Shown: positions 1 through 7,677 of the stretch, in pieces
How the letters are laid out: every line of letters starts with the position of its first letter
Numbering within the stretch: the first letter of the stretch is position 1
DNA from: Planctomycetota bacterium
GTDB lineage: Bacteria > Planctomycetota > UBA1135 > GCA-002686595
NCBI GenBank assembly: GCA_013140785.1
Contig: JABFRZ010000167.1
Location: 1 to 10,022, forward strand
Reading direction: 5' to 3'
DNA length: 10,022 bases
Notes under the pieces: model-generated
The model's input: the letters and a program-made list of their open reading frames with translations, nothing else
Databases searched by the model: none
Told to the model about the DNA's origin: nothing
Made by a program: the position numbers and the translations under genes

Positions 1-116
1 CACTCGGGATCGCGCGCGCGGCGCCGCCGGGCGTCGCGCCGCTGACGCGCACGCTGGACGAGATCCGCCGCAGGACGGCCGCGCGCGCGGCGGACGCGGG
101 GGCGCTGGCGCGATGA
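1..116 (+). CDS. nuoG: C-terminal end of an upstream gene, probably NuoG (partial)
   Basis: An open frame enters from the left edge (first whole codon at position 3) and stops at the TGA at 114-116. It encodes about 37 residues rich in Ala and Arg, including a helix-like TLDEIRRRTAARAAD stretch. Its stop overlaps the nuoH start by 4 bases (ATGA), the same coupling used between other genes here. In the standard nuo order the gene before nuoH is nuoG, the Fe-S and molybdopterin-fold subunit of the peripheral arm, so the assignment rests mainly on position. The tail contains no cofactor motif that would prove it. The frame, stop and overlap are seen; the identity is inferred. Confidence 0.5.
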   Translation, partial: LGIARAAPPGVAPLTRTLDEIRRRTAARAADAGALAR

Positions 117-1117
117 CGCCCGTGCTCGTGATGCTCCTGAAGACGCTGCTCATCTTCGGCGGCGTGATCACGCTCGCGGCCGGCATGACCCTGGCCGAGC
201 GCAAGGTCTCGGCCTGGATCCAATGGCGCATCGGCCCGAACCGCGTGGGTCCGTGGGGCACCTTGCAGCCCCTGGCCGACGGCGTGAAGTTCGTCTTCAA
301 GGAAGAGCTGATCCCCGACGGCGCGAACCCGCTGCTCTTCCGCCTGGCGCCGATGCTGGCGGCCGGGCCGGCGATGATGGCTATCGCAGTGATCCCCTTC
401 GCGGGCGAGATCACGCTGCTCGGCCAGCCGACCACGCTCTCCATCGCCGACTTCCCGCTCTCGGCCCTGTACGTGGTGGCCGTCAGCGGCCTGGGCGTGT
501 ATGGCGTGATCCTGGGCGGCTGGAGCTCGAACTCGAAGTACTCGTTGCTCGGCGGGCTGCGCGCATCGGCCCAGATGGTCAGCTACGAGCTCGCGCTGAT
601 CCTGGCGCTCTTGTCGGTGGTGGTGATGAGCGGCAGCCTGGACCTGCGCAAGATCGTGGAGGCCCAAGCGGGCGGGCTCCTGCAGTGGAACCTCTGGCGC
701 CAGCCGCTGGCCTTCCTCTTGTTCCTGCTCGCGACCTTCGCCGAGACCAACCGCCACCCCTTCGACTTCGCCGAGTGCGAGCCGGAGCTCGTGGGCGGGT
801 TCCACACCGAGTACTCGTCCATGAAGTTCGCGCTGTTCTTCATCGGCGAGTACGTGGCCATGATCGTGATGGCCTCGATGACGGCCACGCTTTTCCTGGG
901 CGGCCCCGAGGTGCCCTACTGGCCGGCGGCGCCCTGGTTCGTGCAGCTCGCCACGTTCCTGCTGAAGACCGGCTTCTTCTTGTTCCTGTTCCTGTGGGTG
1001 CGCTGGACCCTGCCGCGCTTCCGTTTCGACCAGCTCATGGGGCTCGGCTGGAAGGTCATGCTGCCGCTCGCGCTCCTCAACGTGTTCGTCACCGGCCTGG
1101 TGATCTCGCTCTTCTGA
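113..1117 (+). CDS. nuoH: NADH-quinone oxidoreductase subunit H
   Basis: NuoH (ND1 homologue) is a multi-spanning inner-membrane subunit. It forms much of the quinone-access chamber and joins the peripheral arm to the membrane arm of complex I. The 334-residue product has normal family length. It carries the ND1 signatures: AERKVSAWIQWRIGPNRVG at residues 28-46 followed by the ADGVKFVFKEELIP segment, LLGGLRASAQMVSYEL at 145-160, and the acidic quinone-site loop starting AETNRHPFDF at 210. That loop keeps Glu221, Glu223 and Glu225, followed by the conserved FHTEYSSMKFALFF. The loop reads FAECEPELVGG where many homologues have LPEAESELVAG, so it is slightly divergent but keeps the acidic positions. 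The ATG at 113 gives a complete first membrane helix and overlaps the upstream stop by 4 bases. nuoI follows after 4 bases. Confidence 0.97.
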   Translation: MTPVLVMLLKTLLIFGGVITLAAGMTLAERKVSAWIQWRIGPNRVGPWGTLQPLADGVKFVFKEELIPDGANPLLFRLAPMLAAGPAMMAIAVIPFAGEITLLGQPTTLSIADFPLSALYVVAVSGLGVYGVILGGWSSNSKYSLLGGLRASAQMVSYELALILALLSVVVMSGSLDLRKIVEAQAGGLLQWNLWRQPLAFLLFLLATFAETNRHPFDFAECEPELVGGFHTEYSSMKFALFFIGEYVAMIVMASMTATLFLGGPEVPYWPAAPWFVQLATFLLKTGFFLFLFLWVRWTLPRFRFDQLMGLGWKVMLPLALLNVFVTGLVISLF

Positions 1118-1121
1118 TTCC

Positions 1122-1618
1122 ATGGTCATCGTCAAGCGCAAGCAGCTCTCGCTGGCGGAACGGCTGTACCTGCCGGAGGTCGTGCGCGCGCTGTCGATCA
1201 CGCTGCGCGTGATCTTCAAGAAGAAGGTCACGCGCCAGTACCCCGAGGAGCGCATGGTCACGACGGCCGTCACGCGCGGGCAGCCGCGCCTGGTGCTGCT
1301 GGACGACAACAAGAGCCTGGCGTGCGTCTCGTGCGGACTGTGCGAGGCCGCCTGCCCGGCCTACGCCATCACCATCGACGGCGAGGAGACCGAGCGCTTC
1401 ATCGAGCGCGAGCCCAAACGCTTCGAGATCGACATGCTGCGCTGCATCCTGTGCGGCTTCTGCGAGGAAGCCTGCCCCAAGGACGCGATCTTCATGAGCG
1501 ACGAGCTCGAGCTGGCGGACTTCTCGCGCCAGGCGCTGATCTACGACATCGACAAGCTCAAGCGGCCGCGGGCCGCCTTGCAGAAGCGCATCGACTACTT
1601 CTACGGAATCAACGACCG

Positions 1619-1646
<28 letters not shown>
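1122..1646 (+). CDS. nuoI: NADH-quinone oxidoreductase subunit I, 2x[4Fe-4S] ferredoxin-like
   Basis: NuoI (TYKY homologue) carries iron-sulfur clusters N6a and N6b, which pass electrons toward cluster N2 and quinone at the membrane interface. The 174-residue product has two ferredoxin-type motifs. The first is C68-x2-C71-x2-C74-x3-C78-P (CVSCGLCEAACP) and the second is C108-x2-C111-x2-C114-x3-C118-P (CILCGFCEEACP). They are separated by the usual acidic and Arg-rich linker with EREPKRFEID. The basic N-terminal segment with RALSITLRVIFKKKVTRQYP is the typical membrane-associating helix region. The start ATG at 1122 lies 4 bases after the nuoH stop. No clear Shine-Dalgarno is visible, so translation is probably coupled to nuoH. 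The 3' end overlaps nuoJ by 28 bases. All eight cluster-binding cysteines are intact. Confidence 0.97.
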
Positions 1647-2202
<556 letters not shown>

Positions 2203-2206
<4 letters not shown>

Positions 2207-2535
2207 GCGTACCCACCGACCACCTGCTGGCGCTGGCCGCGGCGTTGTTCGCCTTGGGCGTGCTGGGCTTCCTGGTGCGCAAGAACGTGATCATCGTCTT
2301 GTGCTCGATCGAGCTGATGCTCAACGCCGCCAACCTCTCGTTCCTGGCCGCGAGCCGGCACTGGTCGCAGAGCACTCTCGCTGGTCAGGGCGATCCGAGC
2401 GCGGGGCCGATCTTCGCGATCTTCGTGATCCTGGTGGCAGCGGCCGAGGCCGCGGTCGGTCTGGCGCTGGTGATCGCGCTCTACCGACTCAAGCAGTCCG
2501 TGGCCCTCGACGGCATCGCCGAGCTGAGGGGCTGA
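2203..2535 (+). CDS. nuoK: NADH-quinone oxidoreductase subunit K
   Basis: NuoK (ND4L homologue) is a three-helix membrane subunit whose buried glutamates form part of the proton-transfer axis. The 110-residue product contains both expected acidic residues. Glu37 is in VLCSIELMLNAANLSF (helix 2) and Glu82 is in ILVAAAEAAVGLALVIALYR (helix 3); they correspond to E. coli Glu36 and Glu72. The C-terminal LDGIAELRG tail is also typical. The protein is about ten residues longer than E. coli NuoK, and the extra length lies in the loop between helices 2 and 3 (residues about 51-68, SRHWSQSTLAGQGDPSAG). Translation starts at GTG 2203, which overlaps the nuoJ stop by 4 bases and is preceded by a good GGAG. 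nuoL begins 17 bases after the stop. Confidence 0.96.
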
Positions 2536-2552
2536 GAGACCCATACCCTGCC

Positions 2553-4577
2553 ATGCTCTGGTTGCTGCTCTTCACGCCCCTCCTCGGCAGCGCGCTGTGC
2601 GGCGCGTTGCACTTCGCTGCCTTGCGCGCCGGCAGTGCACACGGCGACGACGATCAAGGCCACGACAGCCACGGCCCCGACAGCCGCGGAGAACCGGGTC
2701 ACCGGAACGGCGACTGGAAGAACCTGGCCGGGCTGGTGGCGTGCGCGGCCATGGCGCTCGCGCTCGGACTCTCGGCCTGGACCTGGCTGACGCTCTTCCG
2801 CGCGCCTCTGACGCTCGCGCTCGAGAGCTCGGCCTGGCACTGGATCGACGCCGGGAGTTTCTCGATCGAGCTCACGCTCGTCGCCGACCGCCTGTCGAGC
2901 GTGATGCTGCTGGTCATCACCGGCGTGGGTTTCCTGATCCACGTCTATTCGCTCGGGTACATGGAGAGCGACCCGGGCAAGGCGAAGTTCTTCGCGTACT
3001 TGAACCTGTTCGTGTTCGCGATGCTGGTCTTGGTGCTGTCCTCGAACCTGCTCGGCCTGTTCGTGGGCTGGGAGGGCGTCGGGCTGTGCTCGTACCTGCT
3101 CATCGGGTTCTGGTACCAGAAGGGCTGGCCGGCCGAGGCCGCGCAGAAGGCCTTCGTGGTCAACCGCATCGGCGACGCGTGCTTCCTGCTCGGGAGCTTC
3201 CTGTTGCTGCGTCTGTTCGGGACGCTGGACCTGTCCGCGATCGCCGGCGCGAACTTCCACCAGCTCGGCGCGAAGAGCGGCGAGATCGCGCTCGCGGCCC
3301 TGCTCCTGTTCGGCGGCGCCTGCGGCAAGTCGGCCCAGTTCCCGCTCTTCACCTGGCTGCCGGACGCCATGGCCGGCCCGACCCCGGTCTCGGCCCTGAT
3401 CCACGCGGCCACGATGGTCACGGCCGGGGTGTACCTCGTGCTGCGGCTCAATCCGTTGTTCGCGGCCGCGCCCGCGGTCCTGTTCGCGATCGGCTGCGTG
3501 GGCGCGTTGACGGCCTTGATCGGCGCGAGCACGGCGCTCTTGCAGCGCGACATCAAGAAGGTGCTGGCCTACTCGACCGTCAGCCAGCTCGGCTACATGT
3601 TCCTCGGACTCTCGGCCGGGGCCTGGTCGGCGGCGCTGTTCCACCTGGTGACGCACGCCTTCTTCAAGGGCCTCTTGTTCCTCGGCTCGGGCTCCGTGAT
3701 CCACGGCATGCACGACGAGCAGGACATGTACAAGATGGGCGGCCTGCGCCGCGCCATGCCGCGCACGTACTGGACCTTCTGCGCGGGCGCGGCGGCGCTC
3801 TCGGGCCTGCCGCTCCTCTCGGGCTTCTTCTCGAAGGACGAGATCCTGGCGCGCAACTTCGCGGCCGGTGGATTCCACGTCCTCCTGTGGGTCGTGGGCG
3901 TCTTCACGGCGGCGCTGACGGCCTTCTACACCTGGCGCATGGTGGCGCTGACCTTCCACGGCGAGCCGCGCTACGACGCGAGCCATGTGCACCCGCACGA
4001 GTCCCCCGCCGTGATGACGGTCCCGCTCGTGATCCTGGCGGTCCTGTCGCTCGCGGGTGGACTCCTGAACCTGCCGCACGTCTCGCCGCTGTGGGCGAGC
4101 GGGCTCGAGCACTGGCTGGAGCCCGTCACGCGCGCCGGAGACGAGATCTTGTGGCGCGCCGGCGAGCACGGCGCTGCCCCCCACCTCGCGGACGGAGCGG
4201 AGTGGCTGCTGCTCGGCTTCGGCGCCTGCTTGGCGGCCTTCTTCGCGCACCGCGGCTACCACGGCTACAAGCACGGCCACGCGCGCGACCAGGCCCTCGA
4301 GAACGGTCAGCCGCGCCTCGCAGCCTTCCTGCGCGAGGCCTGGAAGATCGACCGGGCCTACACCGAACGCGTGGTCGCGCCGCTGAACGAAGGCGCGCGC
4401 GTGCTCGCGAGCGAGGTGGATCAGCGCGGGATCGACGGCCTGGTCAACGGCGCGGGCAGCCTGGCACGCGCGCTCGGCATGCGCCTGCGCGCTCTCTCCG
4501 ACGGTCAGGTCAAGGGCTACGCCATCTGGATGGGCGCCGGCGCGGCCGGGCTCTCGCTGCTGTGGATGGTGCTGTGA
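2553..4577 (+). CDS. nuoL: NADH-quinone oxidoreductase subunit L, proton-pumping antiporter-like
   Basis: NuoL (ND5 homologue) is the distal proton-pumping subunit. It ends in a long lateral helix that runs along the membrane arm. The ATG at 2553 gives 674 residues, slightly longer than E. coli NuoL, and the first membrane helix starts immediately (MLWLLLFTPLLGSALCGALH). Key residues are present: Glu174 in GWEGVGLCSYLLIGFWY, Lys259 in GKSAQFPLFTWLPDAMAGP, His284 in VSALIHAATMVTAGVYL, Lys335/336 in QRDIKKVLAYS, Lys372 in THAFFKG and Lys428 in GFFSKDEIL. These match the glutamate-lysine proton-transfer chain known for the family. The C-terminal region (about 588-674) fits the lateral helix plus a final membrane helix. 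A His/Asp-rich loop occupies residues 28-54 between helices 1 and 2, and a smaller His cluster occupies 566-576. The stop overlaps the nuoM start by one base. Confidence 0.97.
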   Translation: MLWLLLFTPLLGSALCGALHFAALRAGSAHGDDDQGHDSHGPDSRGEPGHRNGDWKNLAGLVACAAMALALGLSAWTWLTLFRAPLTLALESSAWHWIDAGSFSIELTLVADRLSSVMLLVITGVGFLIHVYSLGYMESDPGKAKFFAYLNLFVFAMLVLVLSSNLLGLFVGWEGVGLCSYLLIGFWYQKGWPAEAAQKAFVVNRIGDACFLLGSFLLLRLFGTLDLSAIAGANFHQLGAKSGEIALAALLLFGGACGKSAQFPLFTWLPDAMAGPTPVSALIHAATMVTAGVYLVLRLNPLFAAAPAVLFAIGCVGALTALIGASTALLQRDIKKVLAYSTVSQLGYMFLGLSAGAWSAALFHLVTHAFFKGLLFLGSGSVIHGMHDEQDMYKMGGLRRAMPRTYWTFCAGAAALSGLPLLSGFFSKDEILARNFAAGGFHVLLWVVGVFTAALTAFYTWRMVALTFHGEPRYDASHVHPHESPAVMTVPLVILAVLSLAGGLLNLPHVSPLWASGLEHWLEPVTRAGDEILWRAGEHGAAPHLADGAEWLLLGFGACLAAFFAHRGYHGYKHGHARDQALENGQPRLAAFLREAWKIDRAYTERVVAPLNEGARVLASEVDQRGIDGLVNGAGSLARALGMRLRALSDGQVKGYAIWMGAGAAGLSLLWMVL

Positions 4578-6106
4578 TGCTGGCGCTGCTGTGTTTCTTG
4601 CCGCTGGCGGGCGCGCTGCTGCTGCTCTGTCTGCCGCGTGCGAGCGACGCGGTGCTGCGCCTAGTGGCCCTCGGGGTGACGCTGGTCGTGGCAGGCCTCG
4701 GCCTCGCGCTCTTCCTCGGCTTCGACGGCGAGCTCCCCGGCTTCCAGGCCGAGTTCGTGCGCGAGTGGTTCGCGCTCGCGGGCCCGGACGGGACGATCCC
4801 GGTGCGCCTCCACCTCGGGCTCGACGGCGTGTCGCTGCTCTTGGTGGCGCTCACCGCCCTGCTCATGCCGCTGGTGGTGCTCAGCTCCTACGGTCACGTG
4901 CACACGCGCGTGAAGGAGTTCCTGCTCTGGCTGCTGGTGATGGAGACCGGGATGCTGGGGGTCTTCCTCGCGCTGGATCTCGTGCTTTTCTACTTCTTCT
5001 GGGAGCTGAGCCTGGTGCCGCTCTACTTCCTGGTCGGGATCTGGGGCGGCGAGCGGCGCCTCTACGCGACGATCAAGTTCTTCCTGTACACGGTGGCCGG
5101 CTCGCTGGTGATGCTCGTGGCCGTGATCGCGCTGATCTGGAAGCTCGGCAGCGCCAGCGTGCCCGACCTGTTCCTGCACACGGCCGCGCTCGAGCCCACG
5201 ACGCAGGCCTGGATCTTCGCGGCCTTCGCGCTGGCCTTCGCCATCAAAGTGCCGCTGCTGCCATTCCACACCTGGCTCGCAGACGCGCACACCGAGGCGC
5301 CCACCTCGGGCTCGGTGCTACTGGCGGGCGTCTTGCTCAAGATGGGCACGTACGGCCTGTTGCGCTTCGGAATCCAGCTCTTCCCCGCCATGGCGATCGA
5401 CGCGGCGCCCGTGTTCCTGGCGCTGGGCGCGTTCGGCATCGTCTACGGCGCGCTGCTGGCGATGGCGCAGGACGACTTGAAGCGCCTGATCGCGTGCTCG
5501 TCGGTCAGCCACCTCGGGTTCGTGGTGCTCGGTCTCTTCGCGCTGAACAGCGCGGGACTGCGCGGGGCCGTCTTGCAGATGATCAACCACGGGCTCTCGA
5601 CCGGGCTCCTGTTCCTCTTGGTGGGCATGGTGTACGAGCGCACGCACACACGCCAGCTCGAGCGCTATGGCGGGCTCGCCGCGGTCATGCCGGTCTTCGC
5701 GCTGTTCTTCGTGTTCACGGTGCTCTCCAGCGTCGGGCTGCCGGGCTTGAACGGCTTCGTGGGCGAGTACCTGATCCTGGCCGGGACCTTCGAAGTCTCG
5801 CCGGCGTGGGCCACGCTCGGCGTGTCGGGCGTGGTGCTCGGCGCGGTGTACCTCCTGACGGCCACGCGCCGCATGCTGTTCGGGCCGGTGGTGCACGCGG
5901 AGAACCGCAAGCTGGCCGACCTCGGCGCGCGCGAGGTCGGGCTGATGCTGCCGCTGGTCGCGCTCTCGGTGTGGATCGGCGTGCAGCCGAGCGTGCTGCT
6001 CGACAAGTGCGCTCCGGCGCTCGAGCGCATCCTCGAACGCGTCGAGGACGCGCGCTTCGACGCGCGCCTGGCGAACCCCGCGGCGGAAGACGTACAGCTG
6101 CGATGA
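4577..6106 (+). CDS. nuoM: NADH-quinone oxidoreductase subunit M, proton-pumping antiporter-like
   Basis: NuoM (ND4 homologue) is the middle antiporter-like proton pump of the membrane arm. The ATG at 4577 overlaps the nuoL stop by one base (TGATG), a classic coupling arrangement, and gives 509 residues of normal length. Signatures present: Glu143 in FYFFWELSLVPLYFLVGIWG, Lys224 in FAIKVPLLPFHTWLADAHTE, Lys255 in GVLLKMGTYGLLRFG, QDDLKRLIACSSVSHLGFV around residues 298-316, His338 in MINHGLSTGLLF, and Glu397 in LNGFVGEYLIL. These are the central charged residues that move protons in NuoM homologues. The usual Pro of HTWLPDAH is Ala here (HTWLADAH). The polar C-terminal tail after about residue 478 is charged and probably outside the membrane. 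The stop overlaps nuoN by 4 bases. Confidence 0.97.
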   Translation: MLALLCFLPLAGALLLLCLPRASDAVLRLVALGVTLVVAGLGLALFLGFDGELPGFQAEFVREWFALAGPDGTIPVRLHLGLDGVSLLLVALTALLMPLVVLSSYGHVHTRVKEFLLWLLVMETGMLGVFLALDLVLFYFFWELSLVPLYFLVGIWGGERRLYATIKFFLYTVAGSLVMLVAVIALIWKLGSASVPDLFLHTAALEPTTQAWIFAAFALAFAIKVPLLPFHTWLADAHTEAPTSGSVLLAGVLLKMGTYGLLRFGIQLFPAMAIDAAPVFLALGAFGIVYGALLAMAQDDLKRLIACSSVSHLGFVVLGLFALNSAGLRGAVLQMINHGLSTGLLFLLVGMVYERTHTRQLERYGGLAAVMPVFALFFVFTVLSSVGLPGLNGFVGEYLILAGTFEVSPAWATLGVSGVVLGAVYLLTATRRMLFGPVVHAENRKLADLGAREVGLMLPLVALSVWIGVQPSVLLDKCAPALERILERVEDARFDARLANPAAEDVQLR

Positions 6107-7563
6107 GCACGCAAGAGTTCTCGGCCGCCTTCGAGGCCCTCACGGCGCCCGCCGCGCGCATGGCGCTCGCGCCGCTCCTCGCGTTGGGCGTGGGCGTGCT
6201 CGTGTTCCTCCTGTGCGACGTGGTCGCGGCCCTGCGCGCCGCGCGCGCGCCGGTGTTCGTGGGCGCATTGATTCTGGCGGCCGCGGCCGAGGTGCGCATC
6301 CTGCTGGGCGAGCGCGCGCCCGGGCTGGTCTTCGACGGCACCTTCGCGGCCGACCGCGCCACGGCCCTGTGGGGCCTCATGTTCGTGGGCGCGACGCTTC
6401 TGGCTTGGCTCGCGAGCCTCGGCTACTACCGCGAGAATCGGCCCTTCAAGCCCGAGCACGACGCGCTGATGCTGACCACCCCCATCGGCATGATGCTGAT
6501 GATCGGCGCGCGCGACCTGGTGGTGTTCTTCGTTGGCCTCGAGCTGCTCTCGATCCCGCTGTATGCCTTGTGCGCCTTCCGACGCATGCGTCAGGAGAGC
6601 GTCGAGGCGGGCGTGAAGTACTTCCTGCTGGGCTCGTTCTCGAGCGCGCTGTTCCTGTACGGCGCGGCGCTCCTGTACGCGGCCGCGGGCACGCTCTCGC
6701 TGGTCGAGCTGGCCGAGCGCGACCTGTCGGCGCCGCTCGCGCTCGCGGGTCTCGCGCTCGTGGCCGCGAGCCTGTTCTTCAAGGTCGCGGTCTTCCCCTT
6801 CCAGCTCTGGGCGCCCGACGTGTACCAGGGCAGCCCGACGCCGGTGACCGCGCTGATGGCGACCGGCACCAAGGCGGCCGCCTTCGGATTCCTGCTGGTG
6901 CAGCTCACGCCGATCCTGCCCGCCACCGGGCGCGCCACGGTGGCCGTGCTCGCCTTGGTCACCATGCTGCTCGGCAACCTGGGCGCGCTGGTGCAGACCG
7001 ACCTGAAGCGCATGCTGGCCTACTCGAGCGTGGCCCACGCCGGGACGCTGCTGCTCTTGGTGGCGGCCGGCATGGGCGCGCCGGACGAGCACGGCGCGCT
7101 GGGGGCCGCGCTCTATTACCTGGGCGGCTACCTGTTCACGGCCATGGGCGCCTTCGGCCTGCTGGGGCTGCTCGAGGCGGACGGCGCGCGCTTCACGCGC
7201 CTCGAGTCGCTGCGCGGCCTGGCGCGCTCGCGCCCGGTGGTCTCGGCGCTGCTGGCGCTCTTCATGCTCTCGCTCGGCGGCATCCCGGCCACGGCCGGGT
7301 TCCTCGGCAAGTGGTTCGTGTTCGCGGTCCTGGTGGACGCCGACATGACGACCGTGGCCGTGCTGGCCGCGCTGCTCTCGACCATCGCGCTCGGCTACTA
7401 CCTGCGCGTGATCGTGGTGCTGTACATGCAGCCGCCGCCCGAGGAGCTCGAGCCGCCGCGCACGAACCGTTGGAGCGCGAGCCTGGTAGGCGCGCTGTGC
7501 GGCGCGTTCGTGCTGGCGATGGGGCTCTTCCCCGCGCTGTTCCTGGGATTGCTCGGGAGCTGA
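6103..7563 (+). CDS. nuoN: NADH-quinone oxidoreductase subunit N, proton-pumping antiporter-like
   Basis: NuoN (ND2 homologue) is the antiporter-like subunit nearest NuoK and the last gene of the canonical nuo operon. The ATG at 6103 overlaps the nuoM stop by 4 bases (ATGA) and gives 486 residues, normal for bacterial NuoN. Family signatures: Glu147 in FVGLELLSIPLYALCAF, GVKYFLLGSFSSALFLYG at 170-187, Lys227 in SLFFKVAVFPFQLWAPDVYQ followed by GSPTPVTA, Lys257 in ATGTKAAAFGFLL, Lys302 in QTDLKRMLAYSSVAHAG, and Lys403 in TAGFLGKWFVF. The last corresponds to the lysine that replaces the glutamate of NuoM. The C-terminal loop PPPEELEPPRTNRW precedes a final membrane helix. No further + strand gene follows, so the operon ends here. 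Confidence 0.97.
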   Translation: MSTQEFSAAFEALTAPAARMALAPLLALGVGVLVFLLCDVVAALRAARAPVFVGALILAAAAEVRILLGERAPGLVFDGTFAADRATALWGLMFVGATLLAWLASLGYYRENRPFKPEHDALMLTTPIGMMLMIGARDLVVFFVGLELLSIPLYALCAFRRMRQESVEAGVKYFLLGSFSSALFLYGAALLYAAAGTLSLVELAERDLSAPLALAGLALVAASLFFKVAVFPFQLWAPDVYQGSPTPVTALMATGTKAAAFGFLLVQLTPILPATGRATVAVLALVTMLLGNLGALVQTDLKRMLAYSSVAHAGTLLLLVAAGMGAPDEHGALGAALYYLGGYLFTAMGAFGLLGLLEADGARFTRLESLRGLARSRPVVSALLALFMLSLGGIPATAGFLGKWFVFAVLVDADMTTVAVLAALLSTIALGYYLRVIVVLYMQPPPEELEPPRTNRWSASLVGALCGAFVLAMGLFPALFLGLLGS

Positions 7564-7565
7564 CA

Positions 7566-7585
7566 CAGAGACCGAAGAGTCTCTG
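7566..7585 (+). terminator. Small hairpin directly after nuoN
   Basis: Three bases after the nuoN stop, CAGAGAC (7566-7572) pairs perfectly with GTCTCTG (7579-7585) across a 6-base loop. No T-run follows, so it is not a textbook intrinsic terminator. It could stabilise the nuo mRNA 3' end or act together with the larger hairpin downstream. Confidence 0.4.
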
Positions 7586-7612
7586 CCGGACCGACGGGAA
7601 CACAAAGGAAGC

Positions 7613-7642
7613 GGGCGCCGCGAGCCCGAGCCCGCGGCGCCC
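7613..7642. terminator. Strong hairpin between convergent genes, likely shared terminator
   Basis: GGGCGCCGCG (7613-7622) and CGCGGCGCCC (7633-7642) form a perfect 10-bp all-G/C stem with a 10-base loop, midway between the nuoN stop and the stop of the leftward peroxidase gene. For leftward transcripts the stem is followed by a moderately T-rich stretch (GCTTCCTTTGTGTTCC). This makes it a better terminator in that direction than in the + direction, where no T-run follows. The placement suggests it insulates two converging transcripts. Confidence 0.55.
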
Positions 7643-7677
7643 TGCACAGGAGTGAGAGGGTCCTGCTCCGCTGCCTT

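Noticed and set aside
2301..2552. Longer N-terminus for NuoL running back into nuoK
   Set aside because: The extra residues are an out-of-frame reading of nuoK. The ATG at 2553 begins the first membrane helix as in other NuoL proteins.
2481..4280. 599-codon open frame on the - strand opposite nuoL
   Set aside because: Same shadow pattern. nuoL on the + strand has full family signatures throughout.
2597..4576. N-terminal extension of the nuoM frame across nuoL
   Set aside because: The extension is Arg-rich shadow translation. NuoM homology and membrane helices begin at the ATG at 4577, coupled to the nuoL stop.
5665..7647. 660-codon open frame on the - strand opposite nuoM/nuoN
   Set aside because: Composition is Arg/Gln/Glu/His-rich with no domain, and it spans two well-conserved nuo genes. 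It is a shadow of codon bias.
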